NCBI GenBank assembly: GCA_003167255.1
Contig: PMTR01000101.1
Coordinates: 6,697 to 70,696, forward strand
From: Bryobacterales bacterium
Lineage (GTDB): Bacteria > Acidobacteriota > Terriglobia > Bryobacterales > Bryobacteraceae
Length of the DNA stretch: 64,000 bases
Direction: 5' to 3'
This document shows, one piece after another, positions 25,808-34,789 of this stretch. Every line of letters begins with the position of its first letter. The stretch's first letter is position 1. The position numbers and the translations under genes are program-made. Below the pieces are notes generated by a model, which saw only the letters and a program-made list of their open reading frames with translations, was not told where the DNA came from and did not search any database.

Positions 25808-27117
25808 CCGGCTTCCAGGGAATACAGCAGCGGGCTCTCCTCATCGCTTTGCTTATCATTTGGGTGTGCATAGGCCTGGTGCCGGCCGCCGCGCAAAGTT
25901 CTCCGGCAGAGCCGCCGAAAACGCCCATCGACCTCATCCTCATCGTCGACACGTCGGCGACTATGGTCGGGAAGGCCGGGGGCCAGAACATCTTCCCTGA
26001 TGTGAAAAGGGCGCTTAAAGAGCTCGTGGAGGCGTGCGGACCGGGCGACAACGTTATCCTCATCCCGTACGACGCCGACGTGCGAGCCCGGGCCGCGGCA
26101 GTAATCTACGACAAGCAAGACAAAGCTGCGATGCGCGCAGAGATCGACGCCTTGACCGCGCCCGGACTTTGGACGTACACTGCGGCGGCGATTCAGAAGG
26201 GTCTCGAAGAAGCCAGACGACTTGATGAAGCGCAGGGCGCTGGCAAACACCCGAAAGTCGTCGTCCTGTTGACGGACGGTCTAAATGAGCCACCTCCAGC
26301 GGTTCGAGGGTCGGCCGCCGAGGTTCATCTGGACGACGTCGCCCGCCGGTTTCAAGGCATGCCGTGGTTCGTGTGGCAGGTTCAACTCGGCCCGAAGATT
26401 GACGTCGGGGTAGACGAAGCCTTCCGGGCGGCAGGGTTTCCGAATTACCGACCAGTACGGACGGCGGCCGCGGACCTGAATAAGGTTCGGGCCGACATCT
26501 TGAGTGAAGCCGAGGCCGAAAAGGCGCGCCAAGCTGCGGAGCGAGCGGCCGCGGAGAAGCGGAAGATGGCCGCGCAGCCCGACGAGAACGCACAGAGGAC
26601 AGCGGCAGAAGCGCAGATGCGCCGGCAGGAGGAGGGGAAAAGACGTGCCCAGGCTGCCGCGAAGGAAATGGAGGCTCTCCGACTGCAAGAGGAAGCTTCT
26701 CGCCGCGCGGCACGAGAAAGACAGATTATCGGGGCGGCGGTGCTCGCCGGTTTGGCTGTCGTTGCCGTCGTCATCGTCCTATTACGTCGACGGCCCCAAC
26801 CACACGGAACTCTACAATACTGGAGACCCGGCGAGCCTCCTCGCACATTCGATATCACGTCCGCAGGGAAGAGGCGGCTCCGTGTGGGCCCAACTGCTGG
26901 TGACTTGGTGCTGGCAGGGCTAGGGGACCGGGGGCTAACGCTTAGAGCCGCTCGGGTTGAGGGCCAGGTCCTCTGTGTGATTGAGGCTGACGACGGGGTC
27001 GGCCTTACGTTTCGGGGGAAGCCGGTGAACCGGCTTGAGCTTTATGATCGGGACCAGTTTCAACTGGGCGATCACAGTCTGCAATACGAGGGAGAAGTAG
27101 GTTCGCGAACCGAATGA
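25804..27117 (+). CDS. Secreted/membrane vWA protein with coiled coil, TM and FHA-like C-terminus
   Basis: 437 residues. A signal-like segment (8-30) precedes a von Willebrand A domain with MIDAS residues Asp49, Ser51 and Thr53 (DTSAT), and LLTDG with Asp158. A long alanine/arginine/glutamate-rich coiled coil spans about residues 233-308, then a membrane segment (309-327) with an RRR stop. The last 100 residues are beta-rich (RRLRVGPTAGDLVLAG, LYDRDQFQLGDHSLQYEG), compatible with a cytoplasmic FHA or FHA-like domain; the Arg/Ser phosphothreonine site is not clear. The topology would place the vWA domain outside and the FHA-like domain inside. ATGA overlap with the MCE gene; 37 bases before the tubulin gene. 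Confidence 0.78.
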   Translation: MTGFQGIQQRALLIALLIIWVCIGLVPAAAQSSPAEPPKTPIDLILIVDTSATMVGKAGGQNIFPDVKRALKELVEACGPGDNVILIPYDADVRARAAAVIYDKQDKAAMRAEIDALTAPGLWTYTAAAIQKGLEEARRLDEAQGAGKHPKVVVLLTDGLNEPPPAVRGSAAEVHLDDVARRFQGMPWFVWQVQLGPKIDVGVDEAFRAAGFPNYRPVRTAAADLNKVRADILSEAEAEKARQAAERAAAEKRKMAAQPDENAQRTAAEAQMRRQEEGKRRAQAAAKEMEALRLQEEASRRAARERQIIGAAVLAGLAVVAVVIVLLRRRPQPHGTLQYWRPGEPPRTFDITSAGKRRLRVGPTAGDLVLAGLGDRGLTLRAARVEGQVLCVIEADDGVGLTFRGKPVNRLELYDRDQFQLGDHSLQYEGEVGSRTE

Positions 27118-27154
27118 AGATGGCCGCAACCCGGCCAGAAGAGAGAGACGCGCC

Positions 27155-30100
27155 ATGACGGAAACCACGCAAGGATCTGAAGCAGCGAACATCGACTTGA
27201 CTGAAGGGCTGGAACAGCCGGACGATATCGGGCTCACCGTAGACGTGGACCCTACGAAGTCGGCGACCAAGGCCGGCGATGTCACCGGAGTCCAGTTCCG
27301 GCCCGCAGTGTTGGTCGGCCTTGGCGGCACCGGAGTCGGGTGCGTCCGCCGTGCCAAGCAGAAGATCCTGAACCGAGTCGGGAAACTTCCCACCGTGGCC
27401 TACGTCTGCGTTGACGCGGACGAAGCTTCATTCCTTAATGCTCCGGGCATGGCGACTGTCGAACAGAACGAACGGTGTTTCATCGGCGGTGATCAACTCC
27501 AACCTCTGCTTGACCAGCCAGAAGCCCATCGCTGGCTGCTCGACCAAATTCCCGGCAAACTAGCGGCTGGGCACTACGAAAAGGCTGTGAAAGGGGATGG
27601 TTGCGGCCAGGTGCGCACGGTTGGACGCGTAGCCCTCCTGGCTTCGATGTTGAATGTCAAGACGGCGTTCACTACCGCTTTGAACCGCGTCGAACGCCTG
27701 GTCTCCGGTTTGAGTACAAAACTGAAGGCCGCCGGTCAGACGGCGACCGTGGTAGCCGACCCAGTCGTCTATATCGTCTGTTCGCTCGCCGGCGGAACCG
27801 GCAGCGGAGCCTATCTGGACGCCGCCCTCCTAGCTCGAACTCTGACCAAGCACCGCGCCAAGATGGTGGGGATTTTCGTGCTGCCGGACGCATTCGACGA
27901 AAAGGTCCAGGGCGACGAGTCGCAGCTGAGGATTATGCGCGCTAATGCGTACGCGGCGTTGATGGAACTGCAGGCGCTTCAGGATATGCGTGATGACCTC
28001 GGTCTCGAAGCAGTGATCAGTGCCGATGGGGAAACGCTGTCGCTCCCAGCGGGCCGCCAGCTTTTCGACCTCTGCTACCTGATTGATTACAAGAACGAAA
28101 GCCACAAGACCTTCTCCCAAACCGAGGATGTCTATGAACTGGTGGCGCGCTTGCTGCTTCACGAGAATGCCACTCAGTTCAGCGTCAATGCCCACAGTGT
28201 CGAACGTAACCTGAACACCCTGAGGGGTGTCGCTCGTTGCCCAGAAACAGGGTTGCCCAGAAACTTCAGCACGTTTGCCAATACTCGACTGGGTTTTCCC
28301 ATCGAGGCGGTTACGCGCTTTTGCGCGTGGTCAACTCTCCGTGAGTTGGTTGAGAACGACCTCCTTAAGACCACTTTGTCCCCTGCGAAGCGAGCCGAAG
28401 AGGCGCAGACTTTCCTGACAACGCACGAACTGGACGAGCAGGGACCTACCGATCAGGTGCTGAATCGCTTGCTGCAGCATCCTCAAAAACGGACGCCGAT
28501 GAGTGAGGGTACTGAGGGTGTCGGCCGGACCTTCGGAAAGGACAAATCGCCGCGTGAATTCGTGACGCTGATCGGGCAAAAGCTTGACACATTCAAGAAG
28601 AGTCTGCCGGTTGCGGAGTCGATCGTCACGGACAACTTGGCCTTCTATCTCGGCAAGCCGACCGGCACGGAGTACCCGGTTAGGAATTGGCTCGACAGTT
28701 ACTTGAACGATTGCATCGCGAAGCTGGGAACGCGCGGCGCGGCTGCGGTACTGGAAGAACTGGTCGTACGGACGACTGCTCTCAGAGGCGAGATGATCAG
28801 CGAGAATCGGCTCTGGGCGGATACGGAAAGCAAGGCCCGAACCGGCGCCATGGATAGAGCCCTGAGCGCCTTGTCTGGGATGAGCCGAGTCAAGGCTATG
28901 GTTAGCAGTAAGGACGACACGCTAAAGGGAGAGGCGATCGGAGCCTTCCAGGCCATCGTTCGCGACGAACTGCGGACCGTCGCACGCAACGCAGCAATAA
29001 AAGTGTTCGACGGGCTGATTTCTCTCGCGAGCTCTCGGAAGCAAACCGTGGATACCTTCGTTTCTACGTGTGAGACGTTGAGCAGAACTGTCAACAGCAG
29101 CTTGAATACGCTCCGAGTGGAACGGCGGCGGGAGACGGCGAACTTCGTTGTCGAAATGGACGTCACCGACCGGGGCTTCTTGGAGGAGTACTATCAAGCG
29201 AACCGCGTCGCCCCTTCGCGGCTACTGAAGGCGGCCAAAGACGCTGCTGGCAGCGACGCGCCTTACTATATGCGGCTGCTGCCCATGAAAACGGAGGGCC
29301 TAGTCAAGGAGTTCGGCCAAAGGGCTGCTGATCTTTACTTCCCGAAGATCAAGAGCCTCAGCGTCGTAGAGCACATTTCCTCCAGAGCCGACGAGCGCGG
29401 CTCCTTGGCGGTGAAACTGGGCGAACTGTTTGACATGTGCCAGCCGTTCTGGAACACCAGGCTGCCGCAGGTCAATATGCAATACGACCAGTTCATTGCA
29501 CTAGGCTGTGTGCCGCAAGCATCTGATACGGGTGGTGCTGGCGGTTTTCCCCAGGAGGTGCGTCAGTGGGCACAGCGTTACACGAAAGCCATCCGAGGCG
29601 GTGTGGCCGCGCCGGCAAACCTCGTCGCGACGACGGCTCCATACGAGATCGAATTGGTCCGCTACACGCATGGCGCCCGTGCGTGGTATCTGAGCGACGC
29701 AGCGGACTGGAAAGAGAAGTTCGAGCAGACAGTGAAACAGAAGGCCTTCCCGTTGCTCTTGAGCAAGGGGTTGTCCGATATCCCCGATCTTTTCCCCGAC
29801 AAGAAGAAGATCTCGCGGCAGTCCTTTGCTCTCGCCATGGCGTTCGGCTTCGTCGCGAAGCGTGGGGACTACTATTATATGAACCTGGATGGCGGCCAAG
29901 CCGAGGTCGATGGCGCCTATCAGGTGCCTATGGATACGGAATGGCAGACAGTTTTTGGTCCACCCACCGATCGGAAGATCTCTGACGATACGGGCCCCAT
30001 CACCTTCCTGTTCAAGAAGAGAAAGCCGAAGGAGTCACTCTTGCTCGCCCAAGGTCGTACCCAAGCGTGTTCGAAGCTCGGTCAGGATCCGAAGAAGGTC

Positions 30101-30274
30101 GAAGCCATCCTTACCGCCCTGTCCGAATACGTCAAGGCCGTCGGCTCGGCTGCGGTCAAGGCGCAACTCTCCGCGTATGAGGCATTCCTCGATGATTTCG
30201 AGGCCGACAAGCTGCGCGATCAGATCGAACTGGAACGCGATTCCATCAAGGACTACCGGAAGAACCTCGAGTAA
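27155..30274 (+). CDS. Tubulin/FtsZ-like GTPase family protein (Tubulin_2-type)
   Basis: 1039 residues. The N-terminal GTPase part has VLVGLGGTGVG (53-62) and CSLAGGTGSGAY (209-220); the latter corresponds to the tubulin/FtsZ nucleotide loop GGGTG-[ST]-G. This arrangement, at this length, marks the large tubulin-like family (Tubulin_2) that is distinct from FtsZ. After about residue 400 the chain is helical, with repeated charged helices that may mediate filament contacts. No membrane segment or signal was seen, so the protein is cytoplasmic. It has an AGAGAGA ribosome site. Polymerisation is likely by family but cannot be shown from sequence alone. Confidence 0.82.
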   Translation: MTETTQGSEAANIDLTEGLEQPDDIGLTVDVDPTKSATKAGDVTGVQFRPAVLVGLGGTGVGCVRRAKQKILNRVGKLPTVAYVCVDADEASFLNAPGMATVEQNERCFIGGDQLQPLLDQPEAHRWLLDQIPGKLAAGHYEKAVKGDGCGQVRTVGRVALLASMLNVKTAFTTALNRVERLVSGLSTKLKAAGQTATVVADPVVYIVCSLAGGTGSGAYLDAALLARTLTKHRAKMVGIFVLPDAFDEKVQGDESQLRIMRANAYAALMELQALQDMRDDLGLEAVISADGETLSLPAGRQLFDLCYLIDYKNESHKTFSQTEDVYELVARLLLHENATQFSVNAHSVERNLNTLRGVARCPETGLPRNFSTFANTRLGFPIEAVTRFCAWSTLRELVENDLLKTTLSPAKRAEEAQTFLTTHELDEQGPTDQVLNRLLQHPQKRTPMSEGTEGVGRTFGKDKSPREFVTLIGQKLDTFKKSLPVAESIVTDNLAFYLGKPTGTEYPVRNWLDSYLNDCIAKLGTRGAAAVLEELVVRTTALRGEMISENRLWADTESKARTGAMDRALSALSGMSRVKAMVSSKDDTLKGEAIGAFQAIVRDELRTVARNAAIKVFDGLISLASSRKQTVDTFVSTCETLSRTVNSSLNTLRVERRRETANFVVEMDVTDRGFLEEYYQANRVAPSRLLKAAKDAAGSDAPYYMRLLPMKTEGLVKEFGQRAADLYFPKIKSLSVVEHISSRADERGSLAVKLGELFDMCQPFWNTRLPQVNMQYDQFIALGCVPQASDTGGAGGFPQEVRQWAQRYTKAIRGGVAAPANLVATTAPYEIELVRYTHGARAWYLSDAADWKEKFEQTVKQKAFPLLLSKGLSDIPDLFPDKKKISRQSFALAMAFGFVAKRGDYYYMNLDGGQAEVDGAYQVPMDTEWQTVFGPPTDRKISDDTGPITFLFKKRKPKESLLLAQGRTQACSKLGQDPKKVEAILTALSEYVKAVGSAAVKAQLSAYEAFLDDFEADKLRDQIELERDSIKDYRKNLE

Positions 30275-30298
30275 CGGGTCGCCGGAGGGGAACTTCAA

Positions 30299-32389
30299 AT
30301 GATCGGTGCTGATGACTTATCATCACCTCCCTCAGCACGTGTGGCCAATCTCACGCTTGCGGTGGGGATCGGTGCGCTGGGCGAACAGGTGATCGCTGAA
30401 CTCAGAAAGCTCTTGGTGACCTCGGAAGATGGCCACCGATGGGCGGTAGCCTCCTGGTGTAGCGCGGACCAAGGGACCCACGCAGCTGAGGCGGCGGCCC
30501 TGCTACTCTCAAACAGAAACCTGGACACCCTCGAACAGGCAGGCTATCAGGTGCCGGGCAGGGACGTCGGCCAACCTCCACGTCTGAGCGTGGCATACAT
30601 CGTGGACCTGAATGACCAAGGGTCGAGCCAATCCGTGGATACGGTCCGCAAGGATTTGGAGTCGGTGTGTGTGCCCACTACGCAATCGATCATAGCCGCC
30701 GGCGCGGGTCAGATCGCCGAGATCCTTGCCAGTGACACCGTTGCTAGGTACAAGTGGGATTTTGTGGTGCCGATTTCCTCGCAGGACCGGGTCGCTGGTG
30801 CGAGGGCACAGATCGACATTGTTGCGACGGTCGCGAGGATTGTCTTTGTTTTCTCAGTTGCCGATCAACCTCACTTCGGCTCGAGGGTGTTGGGGCGGAC
30901 CGCTACGCCAGCAGTGCCGGGCACACCTGTTGTGAGAATCGGCGGTGCCTTCTTGGATAGTGGGCGCGGCGAATTGCTAATGTCCCTTTCGGGGTTCGTG
31001 GCCTGCGGACTGCTGGGGCGGCAATTTGAGAACCTAGCAAGTTTTCAGCCGGCTGGCGCTTTCGACGATCAGCGGCGAACCAAACTTCTGGACCTCGTCG
31101 GTGCCGAGGTGTTAGGGCGTCGGCTGTTGGGCGATACTCCATTCGAGCTCCGTATCGACGATGGCGGAGTCTGGCATGTCGAACTACCCCGTGGGATTGT
31201 GGCCGCAGAACTCCATCGCGTACCGCGACGTCGTTGGATAGCCGTCCTCCAGAAGCTCCGTGACCTGTTCGATTTCACCAAAGCCCGACGATGGGCGGAG
31301 TCTGTCGAGCGCTCAGAGGCCGCAATGCTGTCCTCTATTCAAGAAGCGATCACGGAGGACATACGGCAGTTGCACCACTACGAACGTGGGCCTGACAGGC
31401 TGCTCTCCTGGGCGTCTGCGGCCCGAGATCTGCTCGAAGTGCAACCTGAGATCGTGCGGCCCGCGAATGCTGACATCGACGCCGCCATTGGGAGACTCCG
31501 CGCGGAGGTTCTAAGGTCTCCCAATTCGATAGCAGTCTGGGTCCGCGTGGTGCTTCTGGGCTGTATTGGCGCAGAGGGAATCAGGCATATCTTCCGAGCC
31601 CTGTTCGGGGACATGATCGGGTGGCTAGGATTCACATCCACGCTGATAGTCGCGGCAATCTTAGGCTTCCGTTTACTCGAGCGCGCGCACCAGGATCTCC
31701 ATTCGGCTCTCAAAACTGCCCAGGAAGCGCTCATCCGTCGATATGAGGCTCAAATGAGGGAGAATCTGAGTCTCGTGCTGACCCGGGTGCGAAGTCGGCT
31801 CATGGCCCTCCTCGACAATGAGATCAGCAAGGTCCAGAACCAGGTGCAGTGCGCCTCAGACATCACCGGATCGATGATCGGAGAGTTTGGGGGCACGACC
31901 GCTACCGACTTGGTCAACGTGGAGTGGATCGTTCCAGCGGAATCCAGACAGAGGTTGCTGGAGTCCCTCAACCTGCCATGGTCGACATTGCAGCGCCAGG
32001 CGGCAGCTAACGGAGTGTTCGTGCCTGATCCTCCTGAGGGCACAGAATGCATAAGGCAAACGGTCGCCGCGGCAGTTGACTTCTCTATGCAGTACCTTCA
32101 GTCGCGATTAGACGATTTCGGGCTCCAGGGATTGATGGAGTTCCGATGCAACGAAGACCTCGGATTCGAGGACAGAATCGTCCGGGACCTTGATCGCAGA
32201 TCGACCGCGCTCGCTGGCCGGGCTCCACTCCGGACATCCTGGCACGGCCCAGCCGATGTTCTCACTCAACTTCACGACAAGATCGTTACGCTCGATCCGG
32301 ATGCGGTAGAGCAGCCATCTGTTTCCGGAATGGTGGCTTGCCTCAAAGTGGGCGGAAGCGTCACCGTTCTGCCAGGAGACCCCAAATGA
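30299..32389 (+). CDS. Membrane-anchored tubulin-like partner protein
   Basis: 696 residues with a GGAGGGG ribosome site. The N-terminus (VANLTLAVGIGALGEQVI) aligns in position with the VGLGGTG region of the neighbouring tubulin-like GTPase, but GGTG is changed to GALG and the GGTGSG loop is not evident, so nucleotide binding is doubtful. Two hydrophobic stretches lie around residues 409-460 (AVWVRVVLLGCIGAEGI and ITS-like STLIVAAILGF), followed by a helical, coiled-coil-like region to about 530. It could be a membrane anchor or a non-hydrolysing subunit for the preceding filament protein. The stop overlaps the next start by ATGA. The homology to the tubulin-like protein is inferred from the N-terminal motif and operon position. 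Confidence 0.68.
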   Translation: MIGADDLSSPPSARVANLTLAVGIGALGEQVIAELRKLLVTSEDGHRWAVASWCSADQGTHAAEAAALLLSNRNLDTLEQAGYQVPGRDVGQPPRLSVAYIVDLNDQGSSQSVDTVRKDLESVCVPTTQSIIAAGAGQIAEILASDTVARYKWDFVVPISSQDRVAGARAQIDIVATVARIVFVFSVADQPHFGSRVLGRTATPAVPGTPVVRIGGAFLDSGRGELLMSLSGFVACGLLGRQFENLASFQPAGAFDDQRRTKLLDLVGAEVLGRRLLGDTPFELRIDDGGVWHVELPRGIVAAELHRVPRRRWIAVLQKLRDLFDFTKARRWAESVERSEAAMLSSIQEAITEDIRQLHHYERGPDRLLSWASAARDLLEVQPEIVRPANADIDAAIGRLRAEVLRSPNSIAVWVRVVLLGCIGAEGIRHIFRALFGDMIGWLGFTSTLIVAAILGFRLLERAHQDLHSALKTAQEALIRRYEAQMRENLSLVLTRVRSRLMALLDNEISKVQNQVQCASDITGSMIGEFGGTTATDLVNVEWIVPAESRQRLLESLNLPWSTLQRQAAANGVFVPDPPEGTECIRQTVAAAVDFSMQYLQSRLDDFGLQGLMEFRCNEDLGFEDRIVRDLDRRSTALAGRAPLRTSWHGPADVLTQLHDKIVTLDPDAVEQPSVSGMVACLKVGGSVTVLPGDPK

Positions 32390-33570
32390 GATTCGCCCGT
32401 GTCTCGGCAGCGTTTATACTCCTCTGTGCAATCCTTAGTCCGGCGAAGCACTTGGTTCGCTATCTTGGTGGAGCGCCCGGAACAGAAGCCGGCGTTTTCG
32501 AATCTCTACTCCGCGGGTTGCTTTACTTGGCGCTGTTGCTCATTCTCTATTCAGTGCTGACCGTTGTTTTTTGGTTAGTCCGCCGTCTACTGGTATTTGC
32601 TGACGAATGGGAGAGTGTCGGTTTCGCAGATCTTGATGTTGGGGTGCACGGGCTGTGGCCTTACCAGTGGTTCCTGGTGGCTGGAATCATACTGCTGATA
32701 GGTGCGGCATTTGACAGTCACGGGCAATGGACAAGTTCAATCGTGGAGGCACTTGGGGCGGCCGTCGCGATTCTGGCGGGACTCCTGGGTCCGCCGCCGG
32801 GCCCAAATCCTATTGATGACTACGACCCGCTTCCGCTCCCGATGCCTGCTCCACCAAAACCAGTCCCAGAGCCGTCACCAGGGCCCGAGCCACCCTCGCC
32901 ATCAGATGTCATTCCGTTGACCATGTCGTGGTTCTTCCGAAAGGAACCTGGAACTCTTGATGCGCCAGCGATGAGCTACGAAGTGTCCATCGACGCCTCG
33001 AAATCCAGGTACGAAACGCTTCTGGCCAAGGAGCACGGCGTCAGAGCTGTCGGTGACTATGGACGATTTGTTCGAGATGGCCTTACACCAGAAGTCTGCG
33101 AAACGGCTTCCCAGATAAGGAGGATATCCGAGAAGGATCGACTTGGCACAATCTTGGAAATCAATAATGTACTCGCGTTCGCCCAGCGATTCAGCTATGC
33201 CCTCGACAGTGAGGACAAGGGCGTGCCCGAATACCCAAAATATCCCCTGGAGACAATGGTCGAAGACCGCGGCGACTGCGAAGATCACGCAATCGTTGCA
33301 GCAGCGTGTCTGGTGCGGCTAGGCTACGATGTGCGTCTGGTTTCACTGGAGTACGGCTCGGGACCTGGTCACATGGCGCTCGCCGTCGCCGGCGCAGAGG
33401 AACTACCGGATGCATTCGCACTTCGCGACCCAGTGTCCGGTCGGAAATTCTACTATTGCGAAGCGACTACCGATGCCGGCTCGCGCAATCCGAATGCTGC
33501 GGCATTCCGGATGGGTGAGGTTCCTGATCGCGATCGCAGTGCCAAAATGGAGCTCGTTTCGGTCGTCTGA
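32386..33570 (+). CDS. Membrane protein with transglutaminase-like domain
   Basis: 394 residues from the ATG at 32386 (overlapping the previous stop). An N-terminal signal or membrane segment is followed by two or three further hydrophobic segments (LLYLALLLILYSVLTVVFWLV; WFLVAGIILLIGAAF; ALGAAVAILAGLLG), then a proline-rich linker (residues 140-170, PLPLPMPAPP and similar). The C-terminal 200 residues are transglutaminase-like: Cys298 in GDCEDH, His329 in GPGHMALAV and Glu359 in YYCEAT. Such domains act as proteases or cross-linking enzymes in the periplasm. It is the last gene of the operon and presumably the enzyme of the system. Confidence 0.8.
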   Translation: MRFARVSAAFILLCAILSPAKHLVRYLGGAPGTEAGVFESLLRGLLYLALLLILYSVLTVVFWLVRRLLVFADEWESVGFADLDVGVHGLWPYQWFLVAGIILLIGAAFDSHGQWTSSIVEALGAAVAILAGLLGPPPGPNPIDDYDPLPLPMPAPPKPVPEPSPGPEPPSPSDVIPLTMSWFFRKEPGTLDAPAMSYEVSIDASKSRYETLLAKEHGVRAVGDYGRFVRDGLTPEVCETASQIRRISEKDRLGTILEINNVLAFAQRFSYALDSEDKGVPEYPKYPLETMVEDRGDCEDHAIVAAACLVRLGYDVRLVSLEYGSGPGHMALAVAGAEELPDAFALRDPVSGRKFYYCEATTDAGSRNPNAAAFRMGEVPDRDRSAKMELVSVV

Positions 33571-34078
33571 TCATGCCGAGTTTCACCGGAAGCTAGTAGC
33601 TCCCGAATTTCCCCGCTTGGTTAACATCACGGAGAATGTAGCGCCGTTCGGGTTCTCCAAACGCGTGTTCGGAAGAGGGTTGCACTTGAGGACCTGGACA
33701 ACGAGCAGCGTGCATCCCGCATCCAGGCAAGTCTTTCATGGAGAATTACTTGCGACGGTTCGCGCCCATGCCGCAGCAAACGTTGACCCAGGAGAGGTCG
33801 TTTTATACCGGGTTTTGTGGGGAGCCAAATAATCCGGCGACGAACTCTTTGTCCTTCTGGGTTAACCCAAGTTCGTCACGGAACCGGCCGAAACGGACTT
33901 AAGTGGTTCAGAGTCAGTTCAGGCGATGTCCGAGTCTACACTACATTTGCGGTTGAGTGCGAGGTGTTCAGGGAGGCTGATGCCGAGTTGCTGGAGGAGG
34001 GATTTCTGCTCGGGCGTGGGTTCCGTGATTGCGCGACAAATTGCGCGTCACGAACTTCTCACATTGCCGCGACATCTG
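33571..34078. other. Gap without a convincing gene
   Basis: About 500 bases between the tubulin-like operon and VapBC. A palindrome GGGTTAACCC lies near 33867. A 54-codon frame at 33738-33902 has no ribosome site and is not called. No tRNA, insertion-sequence end or long repeat was recognised. Confidence 0.5.
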
Positions 34079-34109
34079 CATCAATCATCATCTAAGCTGA
34101 TGCTTGATG
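34079..34109. promoter_or_regulatory. Inverted repeat upstream of vapB, candidate operator
   Basis: CATCAATCATC (34079-34089) and GATGCTTGATG (34099-34109) are inverted copies of one another with one mismatch, nine bases apart. The site lies 15 bases before the antitoxin start. VapBC complexes usually repress their own promoter through such palindromes, so this is a likely operator. Confidence 0.6.
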
Positions 34110-34124
34110 TGCTAGGCTGATCGT

Positions 34125-34349
34125 ATGCGGACGACCCTGGAACTCGACGACGATCTCGTCACCACCGCCAAGCAGTTGGCCCGGCAACAAGGGGTGACGC
34201 TCGGGCGGGTCATCTCGGAACTGGCCCGGAAGTCGCTCGAGGCCAAGGCACGCCCCAGGGTGCGCAATGGGGTTCCACTTTTCGAACCAATTCCTGGCGC
34301 TCCCAGAGCTGATCTTGAGCTGGTAAACCGATTGCGAGACGAGGATTGA
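34125..34349 (+). CDS. VapB-like antitoxin with ribbon-helix-helix start
   Basis: 74 residues. The first 45 residues (MRTTLELDDDLVTTAKQLA, then GVTLGRVISELARKSL) are the strand-helix-helix of MetJ/Arc-type antitoxins. The C-terminal tail (PLFEPIPGAPRADLELVNRLRDED) is the usual extended toxin-neutralising segment. The next gene starts in a TTGA overlap, the normal arrangement of antitoxin then toxin, and a palindrome lies upstream. Confidence 0.88.
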   Translation: MRTTLELDDDLVTTAKQLARQQGVTLGRVISELARKSLEAKARPRVRNGVPLFEPIPGAPRADLELVNRLRDED

Positions 34350-34789
34350 GTATCGCCCTTTTGGACGTGAATGTCCTGATAGCTCTCTTCGATCCTGGCC
34401 ACATCAATTACGAAGAGGCACACCACTGGTTGGGCCGGAACCGAAAACACGGTTGGGCGACATGCCCGATGACGATCAACGGTTGTATCCGCATCCTGAG
34501 TAGTCCCGCCTATCACGCGGTGGAAGCGACTCCTTCCGAAGCGGCCGACCATCTGCGCAGATTTTGCTCCGTCACGGACCATCATTTCTGGGAGGATTCC
34601 GTGTTTCTCCTGGATGAGTCGTTATTCCGGCTGTCGATGATCCGCGGACACAAGCTTCTCACGGATGCGTATCTGCTTGGCCTGGCAGTTCGGAATCACG
34701 GACGGCTCGTCACGTTCGACCGGTCCATTCCTTTGAAGGCAGTGCACGGCGCCGGTCCCGGAAGTCTCGTCTTGATCGGAAGCGTGTGA
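34346..34789 (+). CDS. VapC-like PIN-domain ribonuclease toxin
   Basis: 147 residues beginning at the TTG in TTGA overlap with the antitoxin stop. The PIN domain motifs are present: LLDVNVLIALFD (Asp7), an internal acidic position, and LLTDAYLLGLAV followed by RLVTFDRS at the C-terminal end, giving the acidic metal site of VapC. VapC enzymes cut RNA, often tRNA, when antitoxin is lost. Together with its antitoxin it may stabilise the adjacent island. Confidence 0.9.
   Translation: MSIALLDVNVLIALFDPGHINYEEAHHWLGRNRKHGWATCPMTINGCIRILSSPAYHAVEATPSEAADHLRRFCSVTDHHFWEDSVFLLDESLFRLSMIRGHKLLTDAYLLGLAVRNHGRLVTFDRSIPLKAVHGAGPGSLVLIGSV

Noticed and set aside
33738-33902. 54-codon frame after the tubulin-like operon
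   Set aside because: No ribosome site and no family resemblance; length is within chance expectation.
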